A program made the position numbers and the translations under genes. 64,000 nucleotides of DNA from Saxidomus purpurata (Eukaryota > Mollusca > Bivalvia > Venerida > Veneridae). Below, piece after piece: positions 47,505 through 59,512 of this stretch (position 1 is the first letter of the stretch; the number at the start of each line of letters is the position of its first letter). The notes beneath the pieces were generated by a model. That model was given only the letters and a program-made list of their open reading frames with translations. It searched no databases and was not told where the DNA came from. The DNA lies in assembly GCA_022818135.1 (NCBI GenBank), contig JAFMSR010000016.1, positions 5,952,920-6,016,919 on the forward strand, read 5' to 3'.

Positions 47505-50500
47505 CGCATTTTGACGATTTTGAATTCAAACGTTTATTTTGTACATGGAAAAATATACCTGTTTCAAAAAATAAACTCACCTGTTTCCCCTTATCTGTCA
47601 TCCTTGAAAGATACCTGATCTACTTATTCGGTAAAGATCACCGTTTATTTACCTATGTCTGAGCAGTTCTCGCATACTGGAATAAATCATTTTCACCTAT
47701 GTCTTTGAACTGTAGCATACAATCCGACTCCATGGTACAATTTGAGTTATCACGAAGCACGAAAATCTAAACACGCAATGTCTGATGAGTGGTCGGCCTA
47801 TACGATGCATAACGAAACCTAAGACATGCGGAAAAGGGAGCCCTTTTCAATACTTTGGCAGAAAAAGTTTGTAAACATGAAAGCAACTAACTTTAAAGGC
47901 AGAAACGTTATAAAGCAGCGATGTCCTTAATGTGGTACCCTGCATTCTGGCTAGACATCCAGACTCCGGTGTCTTTAGCCATAACCAAAGCCAACTAGAT
48001 AGAGGTCATAATATATGTTCGTCACGTTGCTAATTTGTGAAGTTGCAAAAGTGGTTTTATAGAAACAGATTCCGTTACGCTGATATTTCTATAGGAACAG
48101 AAATCCGTTACCGTAACGTTTATATTTTAATGGAAATGTTAACGGGGCGCGTTATTTAAACAGTCACTTTACACTTAACTCAGATAGGAAGACTTTGGGT
48201 ACAAGCAAACCATCACTTTACAAAATCTACTGTGCTAACTTGCACTTTCACGACCACTTGCTATGAACTTACTACATGTACAACATAACGGGGATAATAT
48301 GGTATAATTTAAAGACACGCAGTGGACAACGCATCTGTCGGAAAGACACTAAATACAGTTAAGAATCTTGTGCAATATGTACTAAGATTTTCAAAGTTTA
48401 ATTAAAAGATGGTATCATTTATTCCTGTTTACTAATAGATAGATGAAATGAAAAACTAGAACGAGATTGTACACGAAGAAATTGAATTATAAGTTCACAT
48501 ATTTTTCTTGCATTACTCGATATTCGTATGGTGTCACCAAAATGATGTAACCAATCATTTACACGTATAGGAGACAGAACCACTATCCCCGTCCACAGCT
48601 GGATTGACCGAGGCGTGCAAAGTAAGGGGCCGTCTCAAAGGCACTGTTCAGGTGCCTTGATAAGGGTTCAATGCTAAGATCTTCCGACATATTTGGTATT
48701 GTTTCAAAAAATCTATATCCCCTAAATGGAAAAATAGAAATAGAATAACACTTTGCAATTATCTACGAGTAGCTTTATTGCCATTATTCCCGACACGTTC
48801 GTAGGTATTATATCGAATCCTTTTCTTTAATTGAAAACAAGTCGCCGGCTTAAATTAACTAGAGTTGGAAGCGTATATCTGTATGGCCAATTTACTACTG
48901 TGATTAGCATGATCTCCCCGCATTTGTGCTACCAAATGGATATCATATAACTTTTCTGATAATGCTGAAGGTACAAAAGGCGTGTCACATACGTATGGTA
49001 AATGGGAAATGTCTGTATTTTAGTGTTTATGAACACTTTCAGTGTTTATGAACACTGATTAATGTACCAGGTAATATAAACTGCAAATATTTTCAGTGAC
49101 AAAAAGGGCGTTAAACCCAAAGAAAAAATTTTTGGCGCTAACTATAAAATCATAATATATTACAGTAAAATACAAAAAAAAAATTTTGATTATACATATT
49201 TCTCTTAAAACGTAATTGTTTAATTGTAATGTTCCTTTTCATATCTTTTAAAAAAAATATTTATAGACTTTATCCATGATGATTATCAAAAGAACCATAA
49301 GGCGAATTAGATTTACAATATATTTCTTCATTAAAATAAAAAATATAAACAAATGAACTGAACGCAATAAACGTTTTTATCTTTATTATGAACATATTTT
49401 TGTTCATTTTGTCAACCAAGTCAGTCAGTTAAACATAACAAAATGAACAAAATAAAAGAAATAGGATACAGATAGTTTGATAATTTTCAAAAATATCATG
49501 CATTTAAAAGAAACACTTGATGTTACCTTTGATATAAAAAATGGCAGTGTCGGTTGAACAGATATAAACACTCTATGGTTATTAACAGCTACCGTAAATC
49601 CAATAAAATTTCAAAAAATTTCGTAAAGACTTATATTCTGGTCAATAATATATACTTAATAATGTAATGGAGAACAAGTTTCCTAAAGTTCATAGAGCAA
49701 GTTAAATTAACTGACCTTCAAAGACGAAAACTCTTAAAGATACTACATCAAAGAAAAAGACGTGTCAAAGTTTTCAAAAATAAACACATTTAAAATATGT
49801 CATAAAAACATGATGATTGACAAGCAATGATTTCTCAAATTTCTAGAAACAATTGTAACATATTTTACAAAGATATAATGAAACTTAAAAAGACCTGAAT
49901 GGTAGTTTTGCTGTTTTGCTGAAAACAGTCAAAAGTTTAACGTTTATAGATCTGCAGTCTTGCAAAAGTGGCACTTCATTCTTACCAAACTGTGAATTAT
50001 ATAACATGTTTTAGCCAATTATAAGATACAACATGAAAATACGTGATGAAAAATTATACATATCAGGGGCTTAGAATTGGGCCTTTAAACTTGAATATTG
50101 TGCCTTTTATCAAAATGTTATTTATTTATTCTGTCGTTCTGTATATCTGTCGGTCCATACTTAGTTTACTTGATCAATGCAGTTGGGTAACTAATTTAAT
50201 TTACAGTTAACAAACTGTATGTTCCATGGACTATAGCACAAAAATAACATTTAAGTACTTGTTTTCTTTATTATGATGTTGTTCATCTAATCAAGGCAGG
50301 AAACGGTTTCGAGAAGTAGTCTTAAAATTAAATATCTTTACATTTATTGTACAGCTGTTAATGTTGTATTTTATGTCAGCAATTCTGTATTTGTTACTTG
50401 ATTTGTTTAGTAAATAAAATCGAAAAACGAGTCGAGTTAGGGAAATTTATCAACTATAATGTTCATTTGTCTTTATACTACACACATACTATTGTCGTGT

Positions 50501-52760
50501 AGTGAAATAGTCGCTAGAAGTGACTGTTTCAGACTTATACTTGATATGCTAACCATATCTGTGCCACTAGGGTGTCTTGCAATAAAATGATGCTATGAAA
50601 TACTAGATAGTTGGATTATAAGCTTGAACCTCACCCAGACCGATTTTTACAGTTAGTACCATAGCTACCTTGAACGAGGATGGTGGACCATAGGCACATA
50701 TAACAAACAACAAACAAACGGACCGATTTTTGCAGCCACTGACACATATATTAGCAATGTGATGGTTAAATTAAAACACACAACAACAGTTTAAAGCTGT
50801 TTTAGTGTGAGAGTAGTACTTGTAAGCAATGTTTGACCTTTTCGCCAAGGATTGACCAAACTAGCAATTTTGCTTGATATGCAAATTTTATAAGAAAATC
50901 TGCATTATCCGAAATAATTAATAATGCGATGACGACTAAATCCATGAATCCTTCATTAATCTTGTTTGAATCACCCGTCATACCATAAAACAGTATTTTC
51001 TATCATAATATAGTATATAAAAAGTACTAAATTAACGCTACATTCTTTTACATCCCAGTCTGGCGTCACCTAAGGTAAACTTTGCACATTAAACTACAAA
51101 TGTCTTGACTTTGTCACGTTCTGACGATACAATAAAAGTAATTAGAAAGCTGGTGATTGCAATGAATCTAACGAAACTAAGACGTTATTTTTACGTAGTG
51201 ACAACTATTTGTTTACTTCTCATCAGCTGATCGACATGAACATGATTCAAATAACATCAACAAACGTCAATGCACACAGCACTAACAATTGATGATATGT
51301 AATGGCAATGTTTGTAACAAAACTTGTAACGTTTATATTGTTTCTGTTATTATGTAAATACAAGGATTTGCTACATGTACAAACTGATATTAAATGTAAA
51401 ACTTCAAGTCATGAAACACATCACATCCTCAATAGTTTGCAAATTTTGAAATGTTTTTGTCGGTTAATTTTATGAATGTCATTTGAGTGTGTTAAATTTG
51501 TTACCATCATACAGCGTATCTGGAATAACTGATACAATAACGAGGTACTCGTTTTAGCAAATACCAAAGCTTCACAGTTCTCAGTATTTCATCCATTTAT
51601 ACAAACCATTCTCATCGGCAGGGGGCTTCTCTGCCTGACAAAGTATCGGTTTGTTTCATCTTCGCCTTGTATATGCGTGCACTCAGCAACTGTAAATAAT
51701 TTAATATTCGCAACGATTCAATTTCGATATTTCTAGCGAATTCACCACTTCGCTGATTCAATATTTTGCTAAAGATTCGTTTAAAAATTATCTAAAATTA
51801 TCTAAGATTAGATAGTTATATTCGCCTAATAATAACGTGAACTCAACAATTGTAAGTTATGACATACTCGCAATGATTTAGCTTCGCTATTTCAAGCGAA
51901 TTCAATGTTACAGTGATTTTGCTTATTCAAAAGTTTGCGAAAGATTCATTTCACAATTATTTAAAATTACAGAACTTAACTTTCGCTTATTGCAGTTTTA
52001 CTGTTACAGTATCTCTGCTTAGCGTGCCTTCTTGGCTTATATTAGTGCCAAACATCGACAGCTTTAATTGAGGAAACGTATCGTTCTACAGTTTACGGTT
52101 GTTCGAAACTTTCACCGGCTGTTCAACCAACCGTCGAGTAACTTTATGGTAAAACGTAATTCTTCTTAGGCAACAATAGTGAAATATATTGATTTTGCTT
52201 TGAAGGATTTTAAACCTCATTTTCCTGCATGCAAAAGTTTGCTTTAATAAGTATTTCAAACTGTACAAATATTTCCCTTAAAGTCAACCGACTATTAATT
52301 ATGGTTCAATTATTATAAGTTCACATCTTGCAAAAAGGACAATCCGGATACACATCTTTATTGTTTTACACAGTATTGCCAACACTACAACCTCATTATA
52401 TTTAACATTTCGCCGCCGTCAGTTATTATTGAAGATACAGTTACATAAAAGCATCAAATATTTTGTGCCAGACATATTCATACTAACACCATAAGCTTAC
52501 CTTAAATAGAGAAAAGGAGCTATACATTGACATAACAAAACATTAAACTCCCTTAGTGTGACGATATAACCATTTTATGTTTGTGGTTAATTATTAAAAG
52601 AAGAGAACTTATTATATTAATTATTTAGTTTAAATTCATACGATCGCCGTTAATTAATCTAGATAAGTTAATACCGATTCCAAAAGGTACGCATATACGT
52701 ACGTTATTAAGCTTATATTGAAACAATAAATTAATTACTTCAATGTACTTACAATCGTGC
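47505..52760. other. Intergenic region between the large gene and the achatin gene
   Basis: About 5.2 kb with no supported gene. A GGGCGTTAAACCCAAAG at 49106-49122 looks like the orphan tail of a SINE. Two diverged direct copies of a block of about 165 bases (ATTCGCAA.GATT, TAGCGAATTCA, TTTGC.AAAGATTC) lie at about 51676-51990. The remainder is AT-rich. Confidence 0.5.
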
Positions 52761-52779
52761 CAAGAAATATATAATAACG

Positions 52780-52839
52780 TACGTCAATTTTCTGCGGGGG
52801 CCTTCATTGATTGGACTGGTCTTTGTGACGCTATAAAAG
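52780..52839 (+). promoter_or_regulatory. Likely promoter of the achatin gene: CRE half-sites and TATA box
   Basis: TATAAAAG at 52832-52839 is followed about 31 bases later by GCAGTTAG, a fair initiator (around 52864). Just upstream are TACGTCA (52780-52786) and TGACG (52826-52830), half-sites of a cAMP-response element in opposite orientations. The link to the coding exon is inferred from the donor at 52940 and the acceptor before 56172. Confidence 0.5.
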
Positions 52840-52863
52840 CGCTGATTTGTCTTGTGGTGAGGC

Positions 52864-52939
52864 AGTTAGAACAATGGTTGGCATGTCAACACGTTGATTG
52901 TATACATACATTCCATTCATACTTCAAACCGCTGTAGAG
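52864..52939 (+). other. Likely 5' untranslated exon of the achatin gene
   Basis: Runs from the predicted start site to TAGAG|GTAGGT, a good donor followed by a T-rich stretch. It holds an upstream ORF of seven codons (ATGGTTGGC ... CGTTGA, start at 52874). The matching acceptor would be TTATTTGCAG at 56162-56171. Confidence 0.4.
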
Positions 52940-54848
52940 GTAGGTTTTTTTTCTCTATTATTTTTTCTCTTATTTCAAAACTTTCTTTTGCAATTTCTAT
53001 TGAGTATAGAATATGTTTTTCATTTTCCCTTTTTAGCTACATTATGTTTTTGCGTAGAAATTTGTACTTGTATTAACTTGGTTTTAGTAACATTTGAAAC
53101 AAGAAATGATGTAAATTTGAGTGCTTCAAAAAGCTTTAATATTCTCGATCCCAGTCTGCCAATTTTGAGGCTTATATTATATTTCAATATATTTGTAAAT
53201 AACTTACTAATAGGTCAGTTAAAAATGTTGTTTTACGAGAGTTTTTTTTAATTAGGCATATTCAGTTTTTTATTGGGAATGCCGCAAGTATTTTCTATCA
53301 TTGTAATTTTATTTGTGGGATTTGCAAGCATAACGTGTTAGTGGCCGATCTGAGGCGGAAACACTACATTTTAAATACTTATTTAAATATTACTTTATAC
53401 TTTGTTCTATTTATTTGGTGTTCGGTGTGTTGTGTGTGTGGTGGTTTTCATTCACTACACAGAACAAAAAACAGTGTCATTATGCTTATTTGATTTTAAA
53501 GATGTAGTGAAAACCTTACGTGTTGTGTTTTTCTCATAGTTGGAGGACGAGCTCTTTTGTTTATAATTTGCATTCATGTCCGACTATTCATATGTGCTGT
53601 GTTGGATAGCGTCTCTATATTCAACCTTTGTAAGACGATCCTCTTTTAAGTTAACACACTTGGACTGTATGATAGCAGAAAATTAAAAAGAAAAGAAGTT
53701 TAAATACATAGACTTACTGCTATTGTTTTACAAACACTATTTTTCGTGTTTGTTTCAAGTGCTATTCGGCACGATATAATCGGCAGTACTTAAAAAAAAA
53801 ATTAAATACATAGACTTACTGCTATTGTTTTACAAACTTTTACATACAACTTTTTTTCGCAAGTCTGTTGATTTTTCAAAGGGCATTTCTAATAATTTGT
53901 AAAAACGTGTTTGACTTAAAACAAGCTACCTGTAAACATAAATAATTTATTAAAGCTTTTCTACATTTTTAAATTGCTTCCAAATATTAATTATCTATTT
54001 ATGGTAATCAATTCATTTATATATTTTTGCTTGTTAATTATTAAAATGTCAGTCTCATTCTTATTAAACATTAACAAACAAAATATACACAAATAACTTG
54101 AATCGGAGATTCCATGGTAAACTATTTAAAAGTAACCGGGTTCTGTATATCATATGTTTTTATGATTTTGTACAAACAACTCCAGCGGAATTTTTTGTAA
54201 ATACATAAATTAAGTTGTCTACGCAGGTGACAAACGAACAATCATTCAATAGGATAAACTATTTGACCCTAAAGTTAAGCAAATGCATAAGATGTATGGG
54301 CTTTATATAAGTGTGCTGCAAATAAATGACAAAATATTATATCATAGATTTTTATCATGTGCAATGTCTTTGTCGTGGTAAAAAAGCTCTCGTTCAACAG
54401 GTTCATGCATGTTATGTGATTTTTTAATCGATTTAGTCACTATTAGTATTGCAATTTGACGCTATGGAGCTCACGTTGCGAACAGCGAACAGACTTTCAC
54501 GAGTTTTGCTTTTGCTATCATCACACGCTATCAGATAACTAAATTTGCTGTCAAAATCAATGAAAACGCACATAATTTGACCCTTGGTTTATTGTCCTTA
54601 AAGAGAGACACGTTGTAGTCGAACCTTTCCTGTCTGTTCGTGTTTTCCGCTGTCAGTCTGTTTCGGTTAAAAAATTCACGTAGTTGTTATAGCGTAACAT
54701 GAGTGTGTGTAGCAATTTATTCTCTTATCCTCGGGGTAGATCAAGGTCACGCCTCGGAAGCAAAGTTCAGATTATGTTTCCGTCATAACCTTGCTCCTAT
54801 TCGTGCGTGATAGAATAAAAGCCCGTAGTATAAAAAAAAACTGCATCG

Positions 54849-55172
54849 TCCTCAGGTCGAATGTAAATGCCACACTTCCGAATCATACTATAATAGATCA
54901 TGTCCTCAGCTCGAATGTAAATGCCACACTTCCGAATCATACTATAATAGATCATGTCCTCAGCTCGAATGTAAATGCCACACTTCCGAATCATACTATA
55001 ATAGATCATGTCCTCAGCTCGAATGTAAATGCCACACTTCCGAATCATACTATAACAGATTATGTCCTCAGCTCGAATGTAAATGCCACACTTCCGAATC
55101 ATACTATAATAGATCATGTCCTCAGCTCGAATGTAAATGCCACACTTCCGAATCATACTATAATAGATCATG
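54849..55172. repeat. 54-bp minisatellite, 6 near-perfect units
   Basis: Six units starting TCCTCAGCTCGAATGTAAAT, differing at only a few positions. Because 54 divides by three and no unit holds a stop in those frames, both strands read as 18-residue repeats (plus strand SSNVNATLPNHTIIDHVL). It lies in the proposed achatin intron, with no signal peptide or splice evidence for coding. Confidence 0.95.
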
Positions 55173-56171
55173 TCTAAGGCATAACTATGTATCTGGAAAG
55201 AAAGGTTTATCAATTTTACAGAATTATAGATCATGATATGTATTTAAATGGATTAAAATATGCGGCCTTTCTATGGTTACTTCGGTGTCTTATTTCAAAT
55301 CATATCCCGGTCATAACTTCGTTACTTGAAAACGGAGTACTGTCAAACTGCACACAATTTTAAAACAAGATCATGACGTGCTCAATGTTTTAGTATTATG
55401 TACGACTTTAGTGTCACCCCTCAATTAAAAGTAGAGATATACCACTTACAGGCAAGTCTTGTATCACTTTCTTCCATGAACAGAACAGAATAGATACTTT
55501 TTTCTGTTAGCTCTATGTTAAATAGACTTCTTCAAAACAGGGCTTGGCCAATAACATTTTCACATTTTCGACTATTTTTGATTATATATTTGTATGAAGA
55601 CAGCAATTGCTTTATCTTTGAAATTGTCATTCAGCAACGTTTCTTAAATCCACCGTGTTACCAAATAGAAGATAACCTTTCAATAGCAAAGTTACATCGC
55701 CCTGGCAAGAAATTGTGCTATGTTCTTCAACAAAAGCGCTCTTTTATTGTTTTTTGAAATCTGGAAAAATATTGAAAATAAACAATGATTATGTTTTTAA
55801 CAAATAGAAAAAGAACTACCAATCAAATACATTTTGATGATCCGAATCACCTACATGCATGTGCTGACATTGCTATATGCTGGTGTAGCAAAAAGAAAAC
55901 GTCGGTTTACTCTTGATAACTATTGTAATGTTTTATACGACAGTAAAGAACAACATGTTCCTTTCTATATATTATATTATATCTGTAAAATTCTTCTTCA
56001 TGAATAATGTGTCTGATGCGATTAAAAACGTAAACAGTAGGCTGGGCTTCTCAGCCACGCCAATGACAAAATTTAATGCAGAGCCGTACATTATAAGTAG
56101 TATGCCTTTATGTAGCAATTGTGGAATAATCTTATTTTGTGTTACGTTTTTCTTCTTTTGTTTATTTGCAG

Positions 56172-56209
56172 AAGTTCATCTACACCTAAATATAGATTGA
56201 AAAGAAGTC
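56172..56209 (+). other. 5' untranslated part of the achatin coding exon
   Basis: Between TTATTTGCAG and the ATG. An in-frame TGA at 56198-56200 fixes the first ATG at 56210 as the start. Confidence 0.6.
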
Positions 56210-56635
56210 ATGTCTTCAAAGAACTTTTTTCGAGCTTTCTCCGTTGGAATTTTGTTTTGCATGATTGACATGTGCGTAGCCGAAAGTCTGCGAGAACTAG
56301 CCAAACAAAACAAACTCAGTGGATCTATTGACCTAGATGAATTCACCGAGGCTATACTACCGGGGGACGTGGAAAATGCCTTTGTTAATCCAAGCTCTCT
56401 TGACAAAAGAGGATTCTGGGATAAAAGAGGATTCTGGGACAAGCGCGAGGATGACAGACAGTGGATGATGGCGCGCTATTTCTTTCCACGATTTGCATAT
56501 ATGATACCACCCTACAAACCGAAGCCTATCAAACCAAAACGGACTTTTACGGACAAAAGAGGCTTCTGGAACAAAAGAATGTCTGATGACACACATGAAT
56601 ATGATGGTGATGATCAGTACTATATCAAAAAGTAA
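56210..56635 (+). CDS. Achatin-type neuropeptide precursor (GFWD)
   Basis: Single-exon coding region of 141 residues. Residues 1-24 are a signal peptide (VGILFCMIDMCVA, cleavage likely after A24). After an acidic spacer, DKR (65-67) precedes GFWD (68-71), KR, GFWD (74-77), KR. A second block gives DKR (115-117), GFWN (118-121), KR. Each tetrapeptide sits between Lys-Arg sites for prohormone convertase and carries no amidating Gly. The G-F-x-D form is that of the achatin family (for example GFAD and GFFD in gastropods), where the Phe can be converted to the D form; whether that happens here cannot be read from DNA. Residues 80-109 could yield a second, aromatic and Pro-rich peptide. The acidic tail ends YYIKK. 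An in-frame stop lies 9 bases upstream of the ATG. Expected in secretory granules of neurons. Confidence 0.88.
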   Translation: MSSKNFFRAFSVGILFCMIDMCVAESLRELAKQNKLSGSIDLDEFTEAILPGDVENAFVNPSSLDKRGFWDKRGFWDKREDDRQWMMARYFFPRFAYMIPPYKPKPIKPKRTFTDKRGFWNKRMSDDTHEYDGDDQYYIKK

Positions 56636-56761
56636 CCATGGTGACGGCAATATTTTGTCATTCATACTATGTTTTGTTTCCTATAAGTACAACTGTTTCT
56701 TATAAAACATTAAGAAACATGTGTGACCTGTACTTTAAAAAGTAACAATAACTTTGCCGGC

Positions 56762-56767
56762 ATTAAA
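56762..56767 (+). terminator. Possible polyadenylation signal (ATTAAA) of the achatin gene
   Basis: ATTAAA about 127 bases after the stop. A canonical AATAAA occurs only at 57270-57275, inside the TIR element that begins at 57036. Which one is used cannot be told. Confidence 0.35.
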
Positions 56768-57416
56768 ATACTTAAGCGCGTATAATTTTTGTATGCTGTT
56801 TTAGCACGGAAAAGAAAACGAATATGTTTACATTTAAAACGCATTTGAAAGAAAGAAAGAGCTCTTTGATTTACATTTTGTTCTACGCTAAGCCTTTCTA
56901 TATTTAAACACTGTGTCAATGAGTTAGAAATAAGTAAATCTATATGATATTTTTTGCACTATATATATCATATTATTGCTTTTTACGCAAATGTTTAATA
57001 TACTTGCACAAGTATATGTGTTACAGTGACGGGTATGGAAGCCTTGGAGGGCCACTTTTGAGTTTCGACTTACGGGTGTTTTTGACTTTTAAGTTATGAC
57101 TTTCAACTTTTGACTTTTGACTTATGACTGCTACTTTCAGACACTTTAAGAGGAATGGTACTGCATAAAAAGCATAATGATCTGCTGTGACAATATAAAC
57201 TGGGATTCGAACCTGTATTAAGGTTTTAAAATGATGTTTGTGCGTAGCACTGTAAACTTGTTTGCTGTAAATAAATGAACTAAGTTACTTTTGTCTTTGT
57301 CATTTATTTTAGTATCAATGAGCCGTGACGGCGCGTCAGGAGGCGACCTTTGGAGCCTCCGCAGTGAGCGGCGACGCAACTCTCGTCTCGGGAGGCCTTG
57401 TGGGTGTCCTCTTTCT

Positions 57417-57469
<53 letters not shown>

Positions 57470-57470
57470 C
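57417..57470. repeat. (TAA)n microsatellite
   Basis: About 17 TAA units. On the minus strand it follows TTTAAATAAAGAG, so it looks like the tail of a nested retroposon. The Ile-run ORFs across it are artefacts. Confidence 0.9.
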
Positions 57471-57856
57471 TCTTTATTTAAAGAAGCTAGCTCATTAAGC
57501 ATAATGTACATAAAGCAACATATTTCTTATCTACCATGAGACCTTCTTTTAACAATGATAATATACAATTGAGAATTTTCTATAAGCGGGGGGTTGGGGG
57601 ACTTGCCCCCCAGGCGTCAAGCCAACTATGAAGGAACTGTAAAAAAAGATTGAATTTTTTTTTGTTGCTATGGTAACATTTTTAAAAAATTACTTTTTAT
57701 GTTTTTATGTATCTATATGTTAATATCACAAGGTATACCGAAGGAAATTAAAGTGCTGTAATATGTATAAGTATATTGTTATATTGTTGGGTCCTCAGTA
57801 GCAGGTTCCTAGTATTACCTGAACCTGCCGCTGGAGGTCCTCAGTGAGGACCGTGT

Positions 57857-57894
57857 ATAGGGTTAGGGTTAGGGTTAGGGTTAGGGTTAGGGTT
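57857..57894. repeat. Interstitial (TTAGGG)6 array
   Basis: Six GGG blocks at exact 6-base spacing (TTAGGG), the telomere repeat of most animals including molluscs. Preceded by a GGTCCTCAGTGAGGACC hairpin. Confidence 0.9.
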
Positions 57895-58714
57895 TCTTTT
57901 TTCATAAGTGATAAGTAATAAGTCAAAAGTCAAAAGTGATAAGTAATAAGTCAAAAGTCAAAAGTAATAAGTCAAAAGTCAAAAGTAATAAGTCATAAAT
58001 CATAAGTAATAAGTCAAAAGTCAAAACAAAAAGCGTGTTAAAAACACATTTTATTTTGTTACTATTGACACAGATGATGTAACTTTTATATATAATTATA
58101 TAATTGATTTTATTAAAATCTTTTAAATAGAAATTGTATTTATTGAGTGTTGACGTGTTTATATTGTTTTAATAAAAACGCCAAAGAGGCAATACAGTAG
58201 TTCTAGTCATAAGTCAAAAGTACGGCGTACAAAAGTCATAAGTCAAAAGTAAAAAAACACCCGCAAGTCGAAACTCAAAAGTGGCCCTCCAAGGCTTCCA
58301 TAGACGGGCCATGTTAATTACATATACGTAAAATAAACACTTTTAATAAATACTCTCTCCTGTTAGTTTCTATATTTGCATATTGGTTTTAATGTATTAA
58401 ATTGTGAGCTCTCAATTAAAACATCTTGTGTCAGAGGAAAGAAAATACTTCAATACAATACAATTTGTAGGAAACTAATTAATTCTTAATTAATTCTTAA
58501 TTAAATTTGTTTTTTAATTAAGGAGGCTCATTAAGCATAATGCTGTGTTAGTCATCAGAGCGTCAGAATCATTACGAATAAAAATATTTGAAGTACTTTT
58601 TACTGGAGTGTGTGTTTGTTTGTTTTCTTTGAATTAAATAGTACCTAATATTCACAGTTATCTAATATTCGCTATATTTAGCGAATTCCCAATTTCGATA
58701 GTTTTCCGCACCTA

Positions 58715-58742
58715 TGTAAGTAAGTAAGTAAGTAAGTAAGTA
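58715..58742 (-). repeat. (TTAC)n tail of a non-LTR retrotransposon
   Basis: GTAA units on the plus strand read (TTAC)n on the minus strand after AATAAAAAAA. This is the 3' end of the fragment at 59093-59512. Confidence 0.7.
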
Positions 58743-59092
58743 ATTTTTTTATTATAGTGACATGTGCATTATGTACATACAAAATTATTTACAATATACG
58801 CATATATAAGCACCCGACCCAAACGGGTCTATAAGTCACCTACAATATTACAAGTATTAATATAACATGATCGACTATACACACAGAACAAAACTGTTCT
58901 TTTCAATATACACCTTTGGCAGAAATATGTACATTTAACAAGTAAATTGACGATTACAATCAATAACTGTAAATAAACTTTTTCCACTCTAAACCTTGAA
59001 CCTATCATGATGAACAAATGACTGATCCAAATTTATTTCACATTATATGGATAAAGTGATATGGTAAATATGAAATACTATTAAAATTGTGT

Positions 59093-59512
59093 CTATCTTA
59101 TGTATAAAGATCGTCTTCTCAATAGATAAGCTTTCACGATAAATTTAGCACACTGTCTAGGGTGAGTTTTTATTAAATAAGCCAGTTTCTCTTCGTCTTG
59201 CATCGTTCTACAAACATCACTCTCAAGGAATATTTCTAAAAATTCGAGTCTTATATCTTGAAATAACGGACAAACAATCACAAAATGTTTTTCGTCCTCA
59301 ACTTCGCATCGGTTGCACAGGACACATAGTCTGTCTTCAGGTTTCTCGCCACCATAACGACCGGTCTCTATTCTTAGTGGGAGAATCCCACACCTTAGCT
59401 GAGCCAACAGTGAACGTTCATTTCTCTTTAGTTTTATACTGAGATAGTCTTCACACTTAAACTCTTGTTTGAAAGTTCTATAAGTTCTTAGTTTTGAGAC
59501 CCTCTCACAATC
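59093..59512 (-). pseudogene. Non-LTR retrotransposon, C-terminal fragment of the reverse transcriptase ORF
   Basis: A minus-strand frame of 139 codons, opened by a stop (TAG at 59515-59513) and ended by a stop at 59095-59093. It reads SLLAQLRCGILPLRIETGRY then CVLCNRCEVEDEKHFVIVCP, the CxxC ... H ... C zinc-binding end found after the reverse transcriptase of many invertebrate LINEs. No reverse transcriptase core is seen upstream, so this is a 5'-truncated or broken copy. Its 3' untranslated region and (TTAC)n tail extend to about 58715. Confidence 0.8.

Larger units (their letters stand above)
57036..58300. mobile_element. 1.27-kb TIR element carrying a telomere-like array
   Basis: Inverted ends begin TGGAAGCCTTGGAGGGCCAC and match over about 48 bases with one difference. 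TA flanks both ends (57034-57035 and 58301-58302). Next to each TIR are runs of AAGTCAAAAGT / ACTTTTGACTT (57080-57130; 57905-58030; 58205-58255). Inside are a GC-rich block (57315-57415), a (TAA)n run (57417-57470), hairpins at 57791-57856 and six TTAGGG units. No transposase. A nested minus-strand retroposon end with an (ATT)n tail may account for 57417-57540. Confidence 0.8.

Noticed and set aside
54797..55234. 145-codon minus-strand ORF of 18-residue repeats
   Set aside because: It is the reverse reading of a 54-bp minisatellite; no signal peptide or splice signal supports it.
57218..57539. ORFs on both strands with long Ile runs
   Set aside because: They are translations of a (TAA)n/(ATT)n microsatellite.
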